The translations under genes and the position numbers were made by a program. Under the pieces are notes generated by a model that saw only the letters and a program-made list of their open reading frames with translations, searched no databases and was not told the DNA's origin. This document shows, one piece after another, positions 45,350 through 54,309 of a stretch of DNA of 64,000 nucleotides (positions are counted from its first letter, which is position 1; the number at the start of each line of letters is the position of its first letter). Origin of the DNA: Pedobacter nanyangensis (GTDB lineage Bacteria > Bacteroidota > Bacteroidia > Sphingobacteriales > Sphingobacteriaceae); assembly GCF_003313505.1 (NCBI RefSeq), contig NZ_QMHO01000002.1, positions 501,976 to 565,975 on the forward strand, written 5' to 3'.

Positions 45350-45500
45350 GGGTGGTACTGCCAGAGGACTTACTGCGAACCAAATCCTTAAAGAAATGCA
45401 CAAAACTGCCGATTTACCCAATTTTGATGACAACCTGATGGTATTTATTTCGAACTAACTTGAAGCCATTGATATACATTTGGAGGCGGCTAAACATTAC
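45342..45500 (+). pseudogene. Possible broken reading frame
   Basis: One plus frame reads LTANQILKEMHKTADLPNFD and NLMVFISN, meets TAA at 45456-45458, and continues LEAIDIHLEAAKHYHQG. The peptide on both sides looks like protein, so an internal stop in an old gene is possible. No start is seen and the family is unknown. Confidence 0.25.
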
Positions 45501-45586
45501 CACCAAGGGCTACACAGATCCAACTCGCAAAATCCAAACAAGGCTGTTTGCCGATGCGATTTTCAATGCAAATGGAATTTATACTA

Positions 45587-46423
45587 CTACAGTATATCCA
45601 GATCAGAAGCGACGTAAAAGCTTGGAACCAATGGTCGAAAACCGGTCCACCTTCTCAGTTTTGTACTATCCATGGTACCTTCGAAGGGATCATTTAGTAC
45701 CGTAGGTGCATTATCGAACACATCGCCAACCTTGCCAACAGATTCTGCAAGTTCATATAAGGTGATCGGTGCATCATCAGCAATGTTGAATATTTGACCA
45801 TTTAATCCATCCAATTGCAGCAATAACATTAAACCCTGCGCCACATCTAAATGGTGTACCATGTGCATTCTATATCCTGCCGGACGTCCCCATTTTTTGA
45901 GTATTGGCATAATTTCATCAATATGCGGATCTTTGTCGCCATATACAAAACCCAAACGCAATATCCTTACATCTAAATTCATCGTTAGCAATTCTTGTTC
46001 GGCAGCTATTTTACTGGCTGCATAAGCCCTTGGATCGTTTATATTCACTACATCGTCTTCTTTTGCCGGATGACCATAGCCCGAACCATACACGTTACTG
46101 GTACTTACAAAAACAAATCGCTTTACGCCGGCACCAACTGCAGCATTGGCCAGGGCTATGGTGCCTGAATGATTGGTTTTAATAATGCCCTCATCATCAG
46201 TAAAGGTTCTGAATAATGCTGCCAAATGAATGACCGCATCTATGCCTTCTACTGCCGCTGGCAAACTTTCTGGCTCAAACAAATCGCCAACTACATATTT
46301 GGCGCCTGGAATGGCCTGAGCAGCATTCCGTATTAATATCGTAACATCATAGCCCTTGGCTATTAGGCGGGGAACAAACCTGCTCCCTACTTTTCCTGTT
46401 GCTCCTGTAACTAAAATTTTCAT
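45587..46423 (-). CDS. NAD-dependent epimerase/dehydratase (extended SDR)
   Basis: ATG 46423 starts the usual [16 protein letters not shown]ossmann opening; the reading frame's first ATG at 46441 is less likely. The product has 278 residues. TGATGKVG binds NAD(P), and the catalytic Tyr/Lys pair lies in [10 protein letters not shown] after the [13 protein letters not shown] segment. The substrate is likely a sugar nucleotide or another small hydroxyl compound; it cannot be named. The AraC gene lies 63 bp upstream on the same strand. Confidence 0.83.
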   Translation of the reverse strand: MKILVTGATGKVGSRFVPRLIAKGYDVTILIRNAAQAIPGAKYVVGDLFEPESLPAAVEGIDAVIHLAALFRTFTDDEGIIKTNHSGTIALANAAVGAGVKRFVFVSTSNVYGSGYGHPAKEDDVVNINDPRAYAASKIAAEQELLTMNLDVRILRLGFVYGDKDPHIDEIMPILKKWGRPAGYRMHMVHHLDVAQGLMLLLQLDGLNGQIFNIADDAPITLYELAESVGKVGDVFDNAPTVLNDPFEGTMDSTKLRRWTGFRPLVPSFYVASDLDIL

Positions 46424-46486
46424 TCCACAAAGTTCGCCCAAAACACAGCATTGGTTAAATGATTATCAAACCAATAACTATAATTT

Positions 46487-47338
46487 TCAAACCTTGCGAA
46501 TGGAACTAGGGGTGTTACCGGTTAATCGTTTGAAAAAATTATTGAAATAGGCAGGATAGGAAAAACCTAATGCGTAGGCAATCTCAGACACACTCCAATC
46601 CGTATGTTGCAAAAGCGCTTCAGCTTCTGCAGTAATACGCATGGAAATATGCACAGAGGTGGGCTTTCCTGTGGTGGCTTTCACAGCACGGTTAAGATAA
46701 TTTACATGCACGGCAAGCGAAGCGGCAAAATCTTGGGCTGTCCGCAGTTGAAGCGCATCTGTGGCATGTTCGATCGGGAACTGTTTTTCAAGCATATCCA
46801 AAAACATATGCGTTATACGGCTGGCACCATTTTTTGGAACAGAAAGGTGTGGAGGTGGCTGTATGCTTAACGCTTCATGAATAATTAGGGCAATGCAATT
46901 CTTGATCAATTCTGCCTTATGTGCATAATCCCCTTCATAGGTTATGAGCATTTTCTGGAAAATATGATCCACAAAAGCTGCCTGCTCGCTATCTATCGGA
47001 ATTACCGGGCTTTTTTCAATATTGAACAAGGGCGAGTCTCTTAATTCTCGATTGCTCATGAATGTTTCGGCAAAAATGCAAGCATAACCACTTGTTCTGT
47101 TCACTTTTCGAACAATCGATTTTGGTGCTTTTGGGTTAACGAAAATCAGGAAAGTGCCCTTAATATCTTTCAGTTGCCCATCTTGCTCGATGCTTATTTC
47201 TCCATTAATGAGGCCTAATTTATAATAGTCACGCCTACCAGTATGTACGGGCAATTCAGCTGAGGGCGATAACTTATGAACTTTAAAACCTTTCAATTTT
47301 AATTCTTCCAAATTCAGTCCCGGAATACCTGTATCCAT
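46487..47338 (-). CDS. AraC-family transcriptional regulator
   Basis: The 283-residue product has an N-terminal sensing part (HKLSPSAELPVHTGRRDYYKLG... ) and a C-terminal AraC domain at ~185-283 (ARPTVHIS-like segment, then SEIAYALGFSYPAYFNNFFKRLTGNTPSSIR). It lies directly upstream of the epimerase gene on the same strand and may regulate it. The first half is diverged from the cupin type seen at 39258. Confidence 0.83.
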   Translation of the reverse strand: MDTGIPGLNLEELKLKGFKVHKLSPSAELPVHTGRRDYYKLGLINGEISIEQDGQLKDIKGTFLIFVNPKAPKSIVRKVNRTSGYACIFAETFMSNRELRDSPLFNIEKSPVIPIDSEQAAFVDHIFQKMLITYEGDYAHKAELIKNCIALIIHEALSIQPPPHLSVPKNGASRITHMFLDMLEKQFPIEHATDALQLRTAQDFAASLAVHVNYLNRAVKATTGKPTSVHISMRITAEAEALLQHTDWSVSEIAYALGFSYPAYFNNFFKRLTGNTPSSIRKV

Positions 47339-47344
47339 GACACA

Positions 47345-47660
47345 AAGTTAATAAAATCAAACCTATTTAAGAATAACTAAACCAGAATGAAGGATTTGAT
47401 TTGCGGCGTATGGACGAACAAATTCTAAGACATAAAAAAGGAAATGCCTTTGATCGGTACGAATGCGATAAAATGGCTAACCGCTATTCATTTGGGGATA
47501 TACTAAAAGTGTGTCTTGTCTTGAAATAGCTTGTAGCTAATGCAAGCAAAAAATGATAACAAAAACAGAGAAGACTATTAAACCTACCATTGCCTCCCGA
47601 AAACCATGGAGCAGATTGGACGAGGAAACCAAGACCAAGATTGTTAGTGAAGTCAAAAAT
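47345..47660 (+). pseudogene. Vestigial coding fragments before the arsenic operon
   Basis: Two short plus-strand frames look like protein remnants. One, ending TAG at ~47532, reads FDLRRMDEQILRHKKGN and FDRYECDKMANRYSF. The other opens at ATG 47553 (MITKTEKTIKPTIASRKPWS... LDEETKTKIVSEVKNQ) and resembles the front of IS3-type transposase DNA-binding proteins before it runs into the arsR promoter. Neither is a complete gene. Confidence 0.35.
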
Positions 47661-47668
47661 CAAATTTA

Positions 47669-47704
47669 TTTTGCGTTCTCACAATTAAATCGTAATATTG
47701 CGAT
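47669..47704 (+). promoter_or_regulatory. ars promoter with embedded ArsR operator
   Basis: TTTTG (47669-47673) and TAATATTG (47693-47700), 19 bp apart, fit the Bacteroidota -33/-7 promoter. The -7 box lies exactly inside the palindrome ATCGTAATATTGCGAT (47689-47704), so a bound repressor would block RNA polymerase. The arsR ATG at 47713 is a few bases downstream of the expected start of transcription. Confidence 0.65.
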
Positions 47705-47712
47705 ATATAATT

Positions 47713-48042
47713 ATGGGACTTACAAAATCAGAAATATTCACCGACGAGCAGAACCAGCTTTCCACATTGCTGAAAGCAATTGCACACCCTGCCCGTATTG
47801 CTATCCTGCAAAGGATCATCATATCCAACACCTGCATTTGTGGCGATTTGGTGGGTGAGCTTGGGTTGGCACAGGCAACCATTTCCCAGCATTTGAAGGA
47901 ATTGAAATTAGCTGGTATCATACAGGGAACAATAGAAGGTGTAAGCGTTTGCTATTGCATCAACCCTAAGACCTGGAAACTGTTGGAAGAACAACTTGGT
48001 GGATTTTTGGCATCCTATAAAGGCGAAACTACCTGCTGCTAA
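47713..48042 (+). CDS. arsR: ArsR-family metalloregulator
   Basis: ATG 47713 gives 109 residues; a start at 47698 would place the promoter box inside the gene. The ArsR winged helix is visible: LKAIAHPARIAILQRI, CICGDLVGELGLAQATISQHLKEL, and GTIEGVSVCYCINP. Cysteine pairs C41/C43, VCYC (about 80/82) and the C-terminal CC offer As(III) ligands. It represses the operon until arsenite binds. Confidence 0.9.
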   Translation: MGLTKSEIFTDEQNQLSTLLKAIAHPARIAILQRIIISNTCICGDLVGELGLAQATISQHLKELKLAGIIQGTIEGVSVCYCINPKTWKLLEEQLGGFLASYKGETTCC

Positions 48043-48061
48043 CCTTTTTTTATCTATATCA

Positions 48062-48077
48062 ATCGTTAAATTGCAAT
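48062..48077. promoter_or_regulatory. Second ArsR operator candidate
   Basis: ATCGTTAAATTGCAAT resembles the operator before arsR (ATCGTAATATTGCGAT). It lies in the 55-bp gap before the DUF6428 gene and could be a second binding site. Confidence 0.45.
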
Positions 48078-48097
48078 ATATTATTAACACCTAAATC

Positions 48098-48565
48098 ATG
48101 AAACTATCAGAAATAAAAGAAATCCTTGCTACGGCTGAAGGAGTGAATTTTAAATTGGAAAACGGCAATTCGGTGCCAGAACATTTCCATGTAACGGAGG
48201 TTGGAATTATCACAAAAGACTTTATAGACTGCGGTGGAACCGTACGCCATGAAAAAGTGGCTAATTTCCAGTTATGGGATGCCGATGATTATGAACACCG
48301 CTTAAAGGCTGGAAAATTGCTACATATCATTTCGCTTTCGGAAAAGGTTTTGGGGATGGAAGATCTGGAGATTGAAGTGGAATATCAGGCAGAGACCATC
48401 GGCAAGTATGACCTTGGGTTTGATGGGGAGAACTTTCTTTTACTGGCCAAGAAAACCGCTTGCCTTGCGACGGAAAAATGTGGTGTGCCGGCCGAAAAAC
48501 AAAAAATTGAAATGGTAAATCTGGCTTCGGCTTCAACCTGTACACCAGGTGGAGGGTGCTGCTAA
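48098..48565 (+). CDS. DUF6428 family protein of arsenic operons
   Basis: The 155-residue cytoplasmic protein opens MKLSEIKEILATAEGVNFKL and has PEHFHVTEVG, DCGGTVRHEK and a tail rich in Cys (STCTPGGGCC). DUF6428 is found next to arsR and arsenate-reductase genes in Bacteroidota; function unknown. The cysteine tail suggests arsenite binding or transfer to the exporter. It ends 22 bp before the phosphatase-like gene. Confidence 0.75.
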   Translation: MKLSEIKEILATAEGVNFKLENGNSVPEHFHVTEVGIITKDFIDCGGTVRHEKVANFQLWDADDYEHRLKAGKLLHIISLSEKVLGMEDLEIEVEYQAETIGKYDLGFDGENFLLLAKKTACLATEKCGVPAEKQKIEMVNLASASTCTPGGGCC

Positions 48566-48587
48566 TTTTAAGGCCGATAAATATAAA

Positions 48588-49208
48588 ATGAACACAAAAC
48601 TTTTTCAGGAACTTGAAAGTCTGGCCGGCGCTTTCAAATTTGACAGCATCACTTCGGAACGCAAAGCGATTTTACAGCCTTTGGTTGATTATATCCAAGA
48701 CAAGCATGACAATAAAAGTGAGGTAAGACTCAACCTCATCTGTACGCACAATTCTCGCAGAAGCCACCTATCACAGGTTTGGGCGCAAACGGCAGCAGCT
48801 TATTATGGCATTAAAAATGTTTTTTGCTATTCAGGCGGTACCGAAGCTACTGCCCTGTTCCCGGTAGTTGCGGAAACGTTAAGACAAACGGGGTTTAAGG
48901 TACAAGTTATTGCGGAAGGAAGTAATCCGGTATATGCCATAAAATATAGTGAGAATGAACATCCTGTGATTGGCTTTTCAAAGGCCTACGACCATGAATT
49001 TAACCCTTCAGGCGAATTTGTGGCAATCATGACCTGCTCGCAGGCTGACGGTGGCTGCCCATTCATTGCAGGGGCCGAAAAACGTATTCCAATAACCTTT
49101 GATGACCCAAAGGCATTTGACCACACACCTCAGCAGGCAGAAAAGTATCAGGAAAGAAGTTTGCAGATTGCAACCGAAATGTTTTACGTCTTCTCACAAA
49201 TCAAATAA
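48588..49208 (+). CDS. Low-molecular-weight phosphatase-fold arsenate reductase
   Basis: ATG 48588 ([14 protein letters not shown]) is the likely start; an upstream ATG at 48549 would overlap the previous gene. The product has 206 residues. The CX5R loop is CTHNSRR (C52 to R58), followed by [13 protein letters not shown], and GADEKR-like [13 protein letters not shown] near the end. The family reduces arsenate to arsenite or acts as a phosphatase; the ars context favours the reductase. Confidence 0.85.
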   Translation: MNTKLFQELESLAGAFKFDSITSERKAILQPLVDYIQDKHDNKSEVRLNLICTHNSRRSHLSQVWAQTAAAYYGIKNVFCYSGGTEATALFPVVAETLRQTGFKVQVIAEGSNPVYAIKYSENEHPVIGFSKAYDHEFNPSGEFVAIMTCSQADGGCPFIAGAEKRIPITFDDPKAFDHTPQQAEKYQERSLQIATEMFYVFSQIK

Positions 49209-49210
49209 AT

Positions 49211-50272
49211 ATGTCGGCTAATAACTGTGCCCCTGCGGCAGAACGTAAAAAATTAGGGTTTCTGGACCGTTATCTAACTTTGTGGATCTTTCTGGCAATG
49301 GCCATTGGTGTATCAATTGGCTTTTTTATTCCGTCCTCAGCAGGTTTCATCAATTCTTTTTCCAGCGGTACAACCAATATTCCATTGGCCATTGGACTGA
49401 TACTGATGATGTATCCACCGCTGGCCAAGGTAAGGTATGAAAAAATGGGCGAAGTATTCCGCAATACTAAGGTGCTGGGCACTTCGCTGGCCCTGAACTG
49501 GATCTTCGGTCCAGCACTCATGTTTGTACTGTCCATAGTATTTTTACAGGATTACCCCGAATATATGGTGGGGCTGATACTGATTGGCCTTGCCCGTTGT
49601 ATCGCAATGGTGGTGGTATGGAATGAACTGGCAGATGGAAATAGAGAATATGCAGCTGGTCTGATTGCGCTGAACAGTATATTTCAGGTATTGCTCTATA
49701 GCGTTTATGCCTATGTTTTTATTACCGTACTTCCACCGCTATTTGGTATTGAAGGACTGGCGGTAAACATTACTATTGCCGAAATTGCAAAAAGTGTAGG
49801 GCTTTACTTGGGTGTTCCGTTTGCCGCAGGACTAATTAGCCGTTATGCGCTGATCAAACTTAAAGGTGAGCAATGGTTTCAGCAAAAATATGTGCCATTT
49901 ATTTCGCCAATAACCCTGGTTGCCCTACTTTTTACCATTGTGGTGATGTTCAGCCTAAAAGGCGAACTTATGGTACAGATACCAATGGATGTACTCCGCA
50001 TAGCCATTCCGTTGGTCATCTATTTCGCAATTATGTTTATCGTTAGCTTTTTTGCAGGGAAAAAGATGGGTGCCGATTATTCGCAGAGCACATCCATTGC
50101 CTTTACTGCCGCTGGAAATAACTTTGAACTGGCCATAGCAGTAGCCATCGGAGTTTTTGGCATCAATTCCGGTCAGGCGCTCGTGGGCGTAATTGGGCCA
50201 TTGGTCGAGGTACCTGCACTTATTGCATTGGTAAACCTTGCTTTCTGGTTCAGAAAAAAGTATTATGGTTAA
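49211..50272 (+). CDS. acr3: Arsenite efflux transporter, Acr3 family
   Basis: The 353-residue inner-membrane protein has about 10 hydrophobic segments. The Acr3 marks are the conserved cysteine C130 in [49 protein letters not shown] and the C-terminal [15 protein letters not shown]. It exports As(III), probably by proton exchange. It starts 2 bp after the reductase gene and ends the operon. Confidence 0.93.
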   Translation: MSANNCAPAAERKKLGFLDRYLTLWIFLAMAIGVSIGFFIPSSAGFINSFSSGTTNIPLAIGLILMMYPPLAKVRYEKMGEVFRNTKVLGTSLALNWIFGPALMFVLSIVFLQDYPEYMVGLILIGLARCIAMVVVWNELADGNREYAAGLIALNSIFQVLLYSVYAYVFITVLPPLFGIEGLAVNITIAEIAKSVGLYLGVPFAAGLISRYALIKLKGEQWFQQKYVPFISPITLVALLFTIVVMFSLKGELMVQIPMDVLRIAIPLVIYFAIMFIVSFFAGKKMGADYSQSTSIAFTAAGNNFELAIAVAIGVFGINSGQALVGVIGPLVEVPALIALVNLAFWFRKKYYG

Positions 50273-50308
50273 ACAACTGTTGAAAATGGCTGGTTTGGTT
50301 TTCCTAAA

Positions 50309-50609
50309 TTAGTGGGACAACTTGTCTTTCGTCCTTGGCCGATAGAGCCTGTCCTCTTTTATACAGCCGAATAGGCGATGGATCAGTTTTTTACCATTTC
50401 TTCTAAAAGCTTCTCCAAAAATTGAAAATCCTGTTTCGTCCCTATCATCCCATAAATAATGAAAACTAACTTCATTTCCTACCTGGTCTTTTTTAACTTT
50501 TATTGTAAAAATTATCTGGTGTTGTTAAAGATGTTGATACCAATGCAAAACCACCAAACGGCTTAAATTTCAAATTTCTTTCATTATGCTTTACAACCTG
50601 TTTAAAAGG
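50309..50609 (-). pseudogene. Frameshifted gene remnant
   Basis: Two overlapping minus-strand frames join into one peptide if a single base is removed from an A-run near 50491-50500. The upstream part reads NLKFKPFGGFALVSTSLTTP... and the downstream part reads VGNEVSFHYLWDDRDETGFSI, FGEAFRRNGKKL, ending TKDKLSH and TAA at 50309-50311. There is no ATG. Family unknown. It fills most of the gap between the arsenic operon and the lyase gene. Confidence 0.45.
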
Positions 50610-50629
50610 CTAAAATATCAATTAATTGC

Positions 50630-52537
50630 TCAATTATCTTCTAGAACTACTTTAAAAGTAACCTTCTTATTTGCCGGTATTTTAGCATCAAAACCTATCA
50701 TGACTGTACCGATATTTTTTTGATTGTATTCGCCATAATTAGAATTACCAAATTCGTTTTTATACTTAGCAGGATCTTCTGACGGGCGTATAACCAAATT
50801 CAAAGGGATGTCTGATTTGAATTTCACCACAAGGTTTTTGCCTTGCTGAGATAACATGATAGTCTGCTGATCTATAATTTTAGCCGCAGCAGGTGTCAAC
50901 ATATTCCATCTCAAATCAACCGGATCAGCTCCAGTTTCTAACACATCTTCTATTTTAAGATAAGCACCATCAACAATAGTTGCCTTTCTAGTTGCTACTT
51001 TCAATTCATTTTTAAGGTTTAAGGCTGGTTTAATATCAACTAAAGCTCCTAATTCTTTTCTATTATCGAAAGTTGACACCATTTTTGCAAAACCATTTAC
51101 ATTATGGCGCTGATTATTGATCGTTAAAGTGTTATGATTTAAATTATTATACCTAAAAATATCCCATCTCTCTGAGTTTTGCGACATATTCCATAAATCA
51201 ACTCCTTTTGATTCGAGTGTAATATAGCTTTGTAAACCAAAATCTGCAGCCCACCTTAAGTAGCCAACATCGTAAACAAAAGTTCCTTGATCCATGTGTC
51301 CGTGTGCGTCTTCAGCCTTTCCTCCCTTTATCCCTAAATATCTTCCTTTTCCACTCTCCCAATCCGTACGTACTATTGCTATCGGGGTAATTCCATTCCC
51401 CTTATAAAGCTGATTTATAGGAGCTTTCAATGCTGATAATTTCAAATTTTTAGCAAAAACCAGCATATTAGGGATTAACCTTTCTTCGTCAGACTTATTG
51501 GTTCTGGTATACAGTCCGTTCTTAATTGCTTTTATCTCAGTATACACCAAGGAAGGATCTTTTAGCTTACTAGCAAACCAAAACATAGATGGTGAAGCAG
51601 CTACGGAAGCGCCACCATCGTAATAATTAAAATACTTTCCCGAAGTACCTACTGCATATAACATGTAGTTTGCCGTATTCATAAAACCTGGAGCTTTGGA
51701 AAGCCCGTTATCGGACCCCAGGGCGCTCTCTAAAGCCGCAAACAACATTACCTGAAAAGACGTTCCATAATTCCAATAGCCTGGTCCTTCAGGGTAATTG
51801 CCATCTGGCCCATAAGCTTCTAATGGTAGTTTGTTAGAGGTTAATGTTCTTTCTATAATGGCTATCGATTTTTCTTTTTCGCTCTCAAAAATTGCCAATG
51901 CACCAAATAATAAGCCCGCGTTACATACCGAATTCCAATTGTTATGTCGCTCTAAAAACCATGCATCTTCCTTTATATAAGATGGTTCAAATGCTTTTTC
52001 CAAGATTGCCTTTCTTACATGCTGCTTCGTGCTTTCTTTTAAATCATCATATAACCAATCATAAGCTATGGCAACGGCCATACACATTTCTCCAACATCT
52101 AAAAAATGCGAAGGGTTCCAACTTTCGAAGTTACATACAGCATTAAGTTCTTCTTCTACTTTATTTAAATATTTAACCTCTTTAGTCATCCGATAGCTAA
52201 AGGACAAATAGTATAAACGAGTTAAAGCCTTTCTTGAAACTGCCAAAAGACGTTTACCATCTTTCTTAAATTCTAATGGTTTTTCTGCCAGCAATTTGTT
52301 AGAAAAACCAATAATATGGCTATAAACCGTTAAAAATTCTGGGTTACTCGCTATCGACTTTTTCACCAATTGCTCTTCTCCTTTATTTAACAATATTCTG
52401 GGGTGAGGAGCAATTTTCGAATAATCGTAACTATGAGAAAGGTTTGCATTTTGAGCTACTGCAACTTTTGCACAAATAACCAGCAGCAAAATATGAATTG
52501 CAAATACTCTTTTTGACAAACAGTTTTTTACCATCAT
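50630..52537 (-). CDS. Heparinase II/III family polysaccharide lyase
   Basis: The start ATG 52537 (or 52534) precedes a signal peptide (VKNCLSKRVFAIHILLLVIC ... AQ); the frame extends upstream to 52576 into the susD gene, which is unlikely. The product has ~635 residues: an (alpha/alpha) toroid (~60-360) and the C-terminal beta-sandwich. Likely catalytic segments are NNWNSVCNAG (Asn/His region), YPEGPGYWNYG (Tyr) and HGHMDQGTFVYD (His), as in heparinase II. It probably cleaves uronate-containing chains in the periplasm. The gene ends the leftward operon. Confidence 0.87.
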   Translation of the reverse strand: MMVKNCLSKRVFAIHILLLVICAKVAVAQNANLSHSYDYSKIAPHPRILLNKGEEQLVKKSIASNPEFLTVYSHIIGFSNKLLAEKPLEFKKDGKRLLAVSRKALTRLYYLSFSYRMTKEVKYLNKVEEELNAVCNFESWNPSHFLDVGEMCMAVAIAYDWLYDDLKESTKQHVRKAILEKAFEPSYIKEDAWFLERHNNWNSVCNAGLLFGALAIFESEKEKSIAIIERTLTSNKLPLEAYGPDGNYPEGPGYWNYGTSFQVMLFAALESALGSDNGLSKAPGFMNTANYMLYAVGTSGKYFNYYDGGASVAASPSMFWFASKLKDPSLVYTEIKAIKNGLYTRTNKSDEERLIPNMLVFAKNLKLSALKAPINQLYKGNGITPIAIVRTDWESGKGRYLGIKGGKAEDAHGHMDQGTFVYDVGYLRWAADFGLQSYITLESKGVDLWNMSQNSERWDIFRYNNLNHNTLTINNQRHNVNGFAKMVSTFDNRKELGALVDIKPALNLKNELKVATRKATIVDGAYLKIEDVLETGADPVDLRWNMLTPAAAKIIDQQTIMLSQQGKNLVVKFKSDIPLNLVIRPSEDPAKYKNEFGNSNYGEYNQKNIGTVMIGFDAKIPANKKVTFKVVLEDN

Positions 52538-52565
52538 GTGCTTTATTTTTTTAAAGACCTGTTGA

Positions 52566-54284
52566 TTACCAACCAAGTCGTTGTTTTAGTTTCGTATTAA
52601 TTAAGGTTTCTTGTAACGGGTAAGGTAAAAGTAAGTGTTTTGCCTTATTGAAGTTAACAGAAGGTTCCAAGTAAGCTTGATGATACTGATTTGTTGCACT
52701 ATAATTAGGAAAATTTTTAATGATTGTATTGGTTTCCATCAATTTATCTCCCAGCAAATTCCATCTTATCAAATCCTGTTTACGCAAACCTTCAAAACAA
52801 AGTTCCCGTAAACGCTCATCTACTAATTCTTTAAAGAAATCATCATGGGCTACGCTACCACTGTAAGGATCCAGTCCCGCTCGCTCGCGAACAATATTAA
52901 GACTATTCACCGCAGTTGGATCCGCATTATTTGTACCATATCTACCACCAATAAGTGCTTCTGCATGCATTAACAAAACATCAGCATATCTTAAAATTGG
53001 AAAATTTATACTCGTAAAGTTTGGATCTGTTGCGGAGCCGGCAGTACTGTTAAGAATGGTGTAGGGCGCACTAACAAGTGTGGTACTTGTTTTTAATGCA
53101 GCCAAATTTGTAGGCTCCCAGCGCCTAAATTTTCCTATCCCGTACTCTTGATCTAACGGGCTGTTGAAGATATACCTCATGGTAAATGCTCCGGTAGCAG
53201 AACTGTAATTATTTTTATATCCTGCTATACTCCACGCTCTTCTAGCATCTTCTATAGCATATAATTGATACACTGGAACCCCAACATTTACATTGGCAAA
53301 CCCCCTTGGAATTTCTGTAGCCCCTACAAACTCCACACCATTAATATTCCCTATACGACCACTAACGTTAATTCCCATGGCGTACAAGTTTCCAAAAGAT
53401 ATTTCAAATAACGATTCTCTTAAATCATATTTATCTTGTAAATAATTCAAAAAGTGAGCTCTATAGCTGTCAGGGTTTGTAGCGTACGAGGTAATATTAT
53501 GCCAGCCATCGTTAATAATTATTTCGCACTGCTGTTTAGCTTTATCAAAATATTGCTGAGGATTATCAAAATAACAAGCCTGATCGCTCGCCCCCAGATA
53601 AGGTTGATAGCCTCCCATTTTAAGATAAAGACGAGCCAATAAACCATGCGCTGCCATTTTATTAGGCTCGCCAGGCACATAACCAGAATCTTTGGCGTGG
53701 TCTAGGTGCTCGGCTGCAAATAAGTAGTCTTTTTCTACCTGCGTGTAAACATCAAATACCGGCGAAGGTGGGAACAAATTATCTGCTTGAGATGTACTAG
53801 GGGTTAATCTTAATGGTACAGGACCGAACCAATTTGCCAAGTTAAAATAACAGAAGCCTCTTATAAAACGAGCCTTTGCTAAAAGCTTGTTATATTCTGC
53901 CGCGGTAAAAGCACTTGCCTTTAAGTTTTTCTCAAATTGATTAATTAGTTGAATACAGGTATAAAATCTTAACCAAACGTTTTTAATCTCATCGCTAGAT
54001 GATGTATAAGCATATTTTGCAGCATTCCAAGCTGCACCCGGATCGTTTGTATACATCTCATCTGTTCCTGCTTCTAACGTAACATTAAACCTAAAACCAT
54101 ATAAATCTTCTTTGGCTAACTGACTGTATATACCCGATAATGCCAAACTTGCTTGTTGTTTATTCGCATAAAAGGTTTCATCTTTCCATGCAGATTTAGG
54201 ATCTAGTTCTAATACTTTTTTACAGCCAAGCGAGCAAAAAAACATGGTAAATAATATGGTGATGTAAATATTTCTCTTTTTCAT
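52566..54284 (-). CDS. SusD/RagB family nutrient-binding lipoprotein
   Basis: The 572-residue lipoprotein (C21, SLGC) opens KKVLELDPKSAWKDETFY, has the SusD helical parts (LLAKARFIRGFCYFNLANWFG) and the closing DERLRELCFEGLRKQDLIRWN. It is the partner of the SusC gene 25 bp upstream. Some of its loops contain Tyr/Trp/Asn patterns fit for glycan stacking, but substrate is not deducible. Confidence 0.93.
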   Translation of the reverse strand: MKKRNIYITILFTMFFCSLGCKKVLELDPKSAWKDETFYANKQQASLALSGIYSQLAKEDLYGFRFNVTLEAGTDEMYTNDPGAAWNAAKYAYTSSSDEIKNVWLRFYTCIQLINQFEKNLKASAFTAAEYNKLLAKARFIRGFCYFNLANWFGPVPLRLTPSTSQADNLFPPSPVFDVYTQVEKDYLFAAEHLDHAKDSGYVPGEPNKMAAHGLLARLYLKMGGYQPYLGASDQACYFDNPQQYFDKAKQQCEIIINDGWHNITSYATNPDSYRAHFLNYLQDKYDLRESLFEISFGNLYAMGINVSGRIGNINGVEFVGATEIPRGFANVNVGVPVYQLYAIEDARRAWSIAGYKNNYSSATGAFTMRYIFNSPLDQEYGIGKFRRWEPTNLAALKTSTTLVSAPYTILNSTAGSATDPNFTSINFPILRYADVLLMHAEALIGGRYGTNNADPTAVNSLNIVRERAGLDPYSGSVAHDDFFKELVDERLRELCFEGLRKQDLIRWNLLGDKLMETNTIIKNFPNYSATNQYHQAYLEPSVNFNKAKHLLLPYPLQETLINTKLKQRLGW

Positions 54285-54309
54285 TTTATTTCTTAACTAA
54301 GCGGAGTGG

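Noticed and set aside
45460..45705. Plus-strand 81-residue frame overlapping the epimerase end
   Set aside because: It overlaps the well-supported epimerase gene, is rich in Arg/Thr without family features, and lacks a good start.
47553..47858. 101-residue frame through the arsR start as one gene
   Set aside because: Only the first ~35 codons look like protein; the rest is the arsR promoter and gene in another frame.
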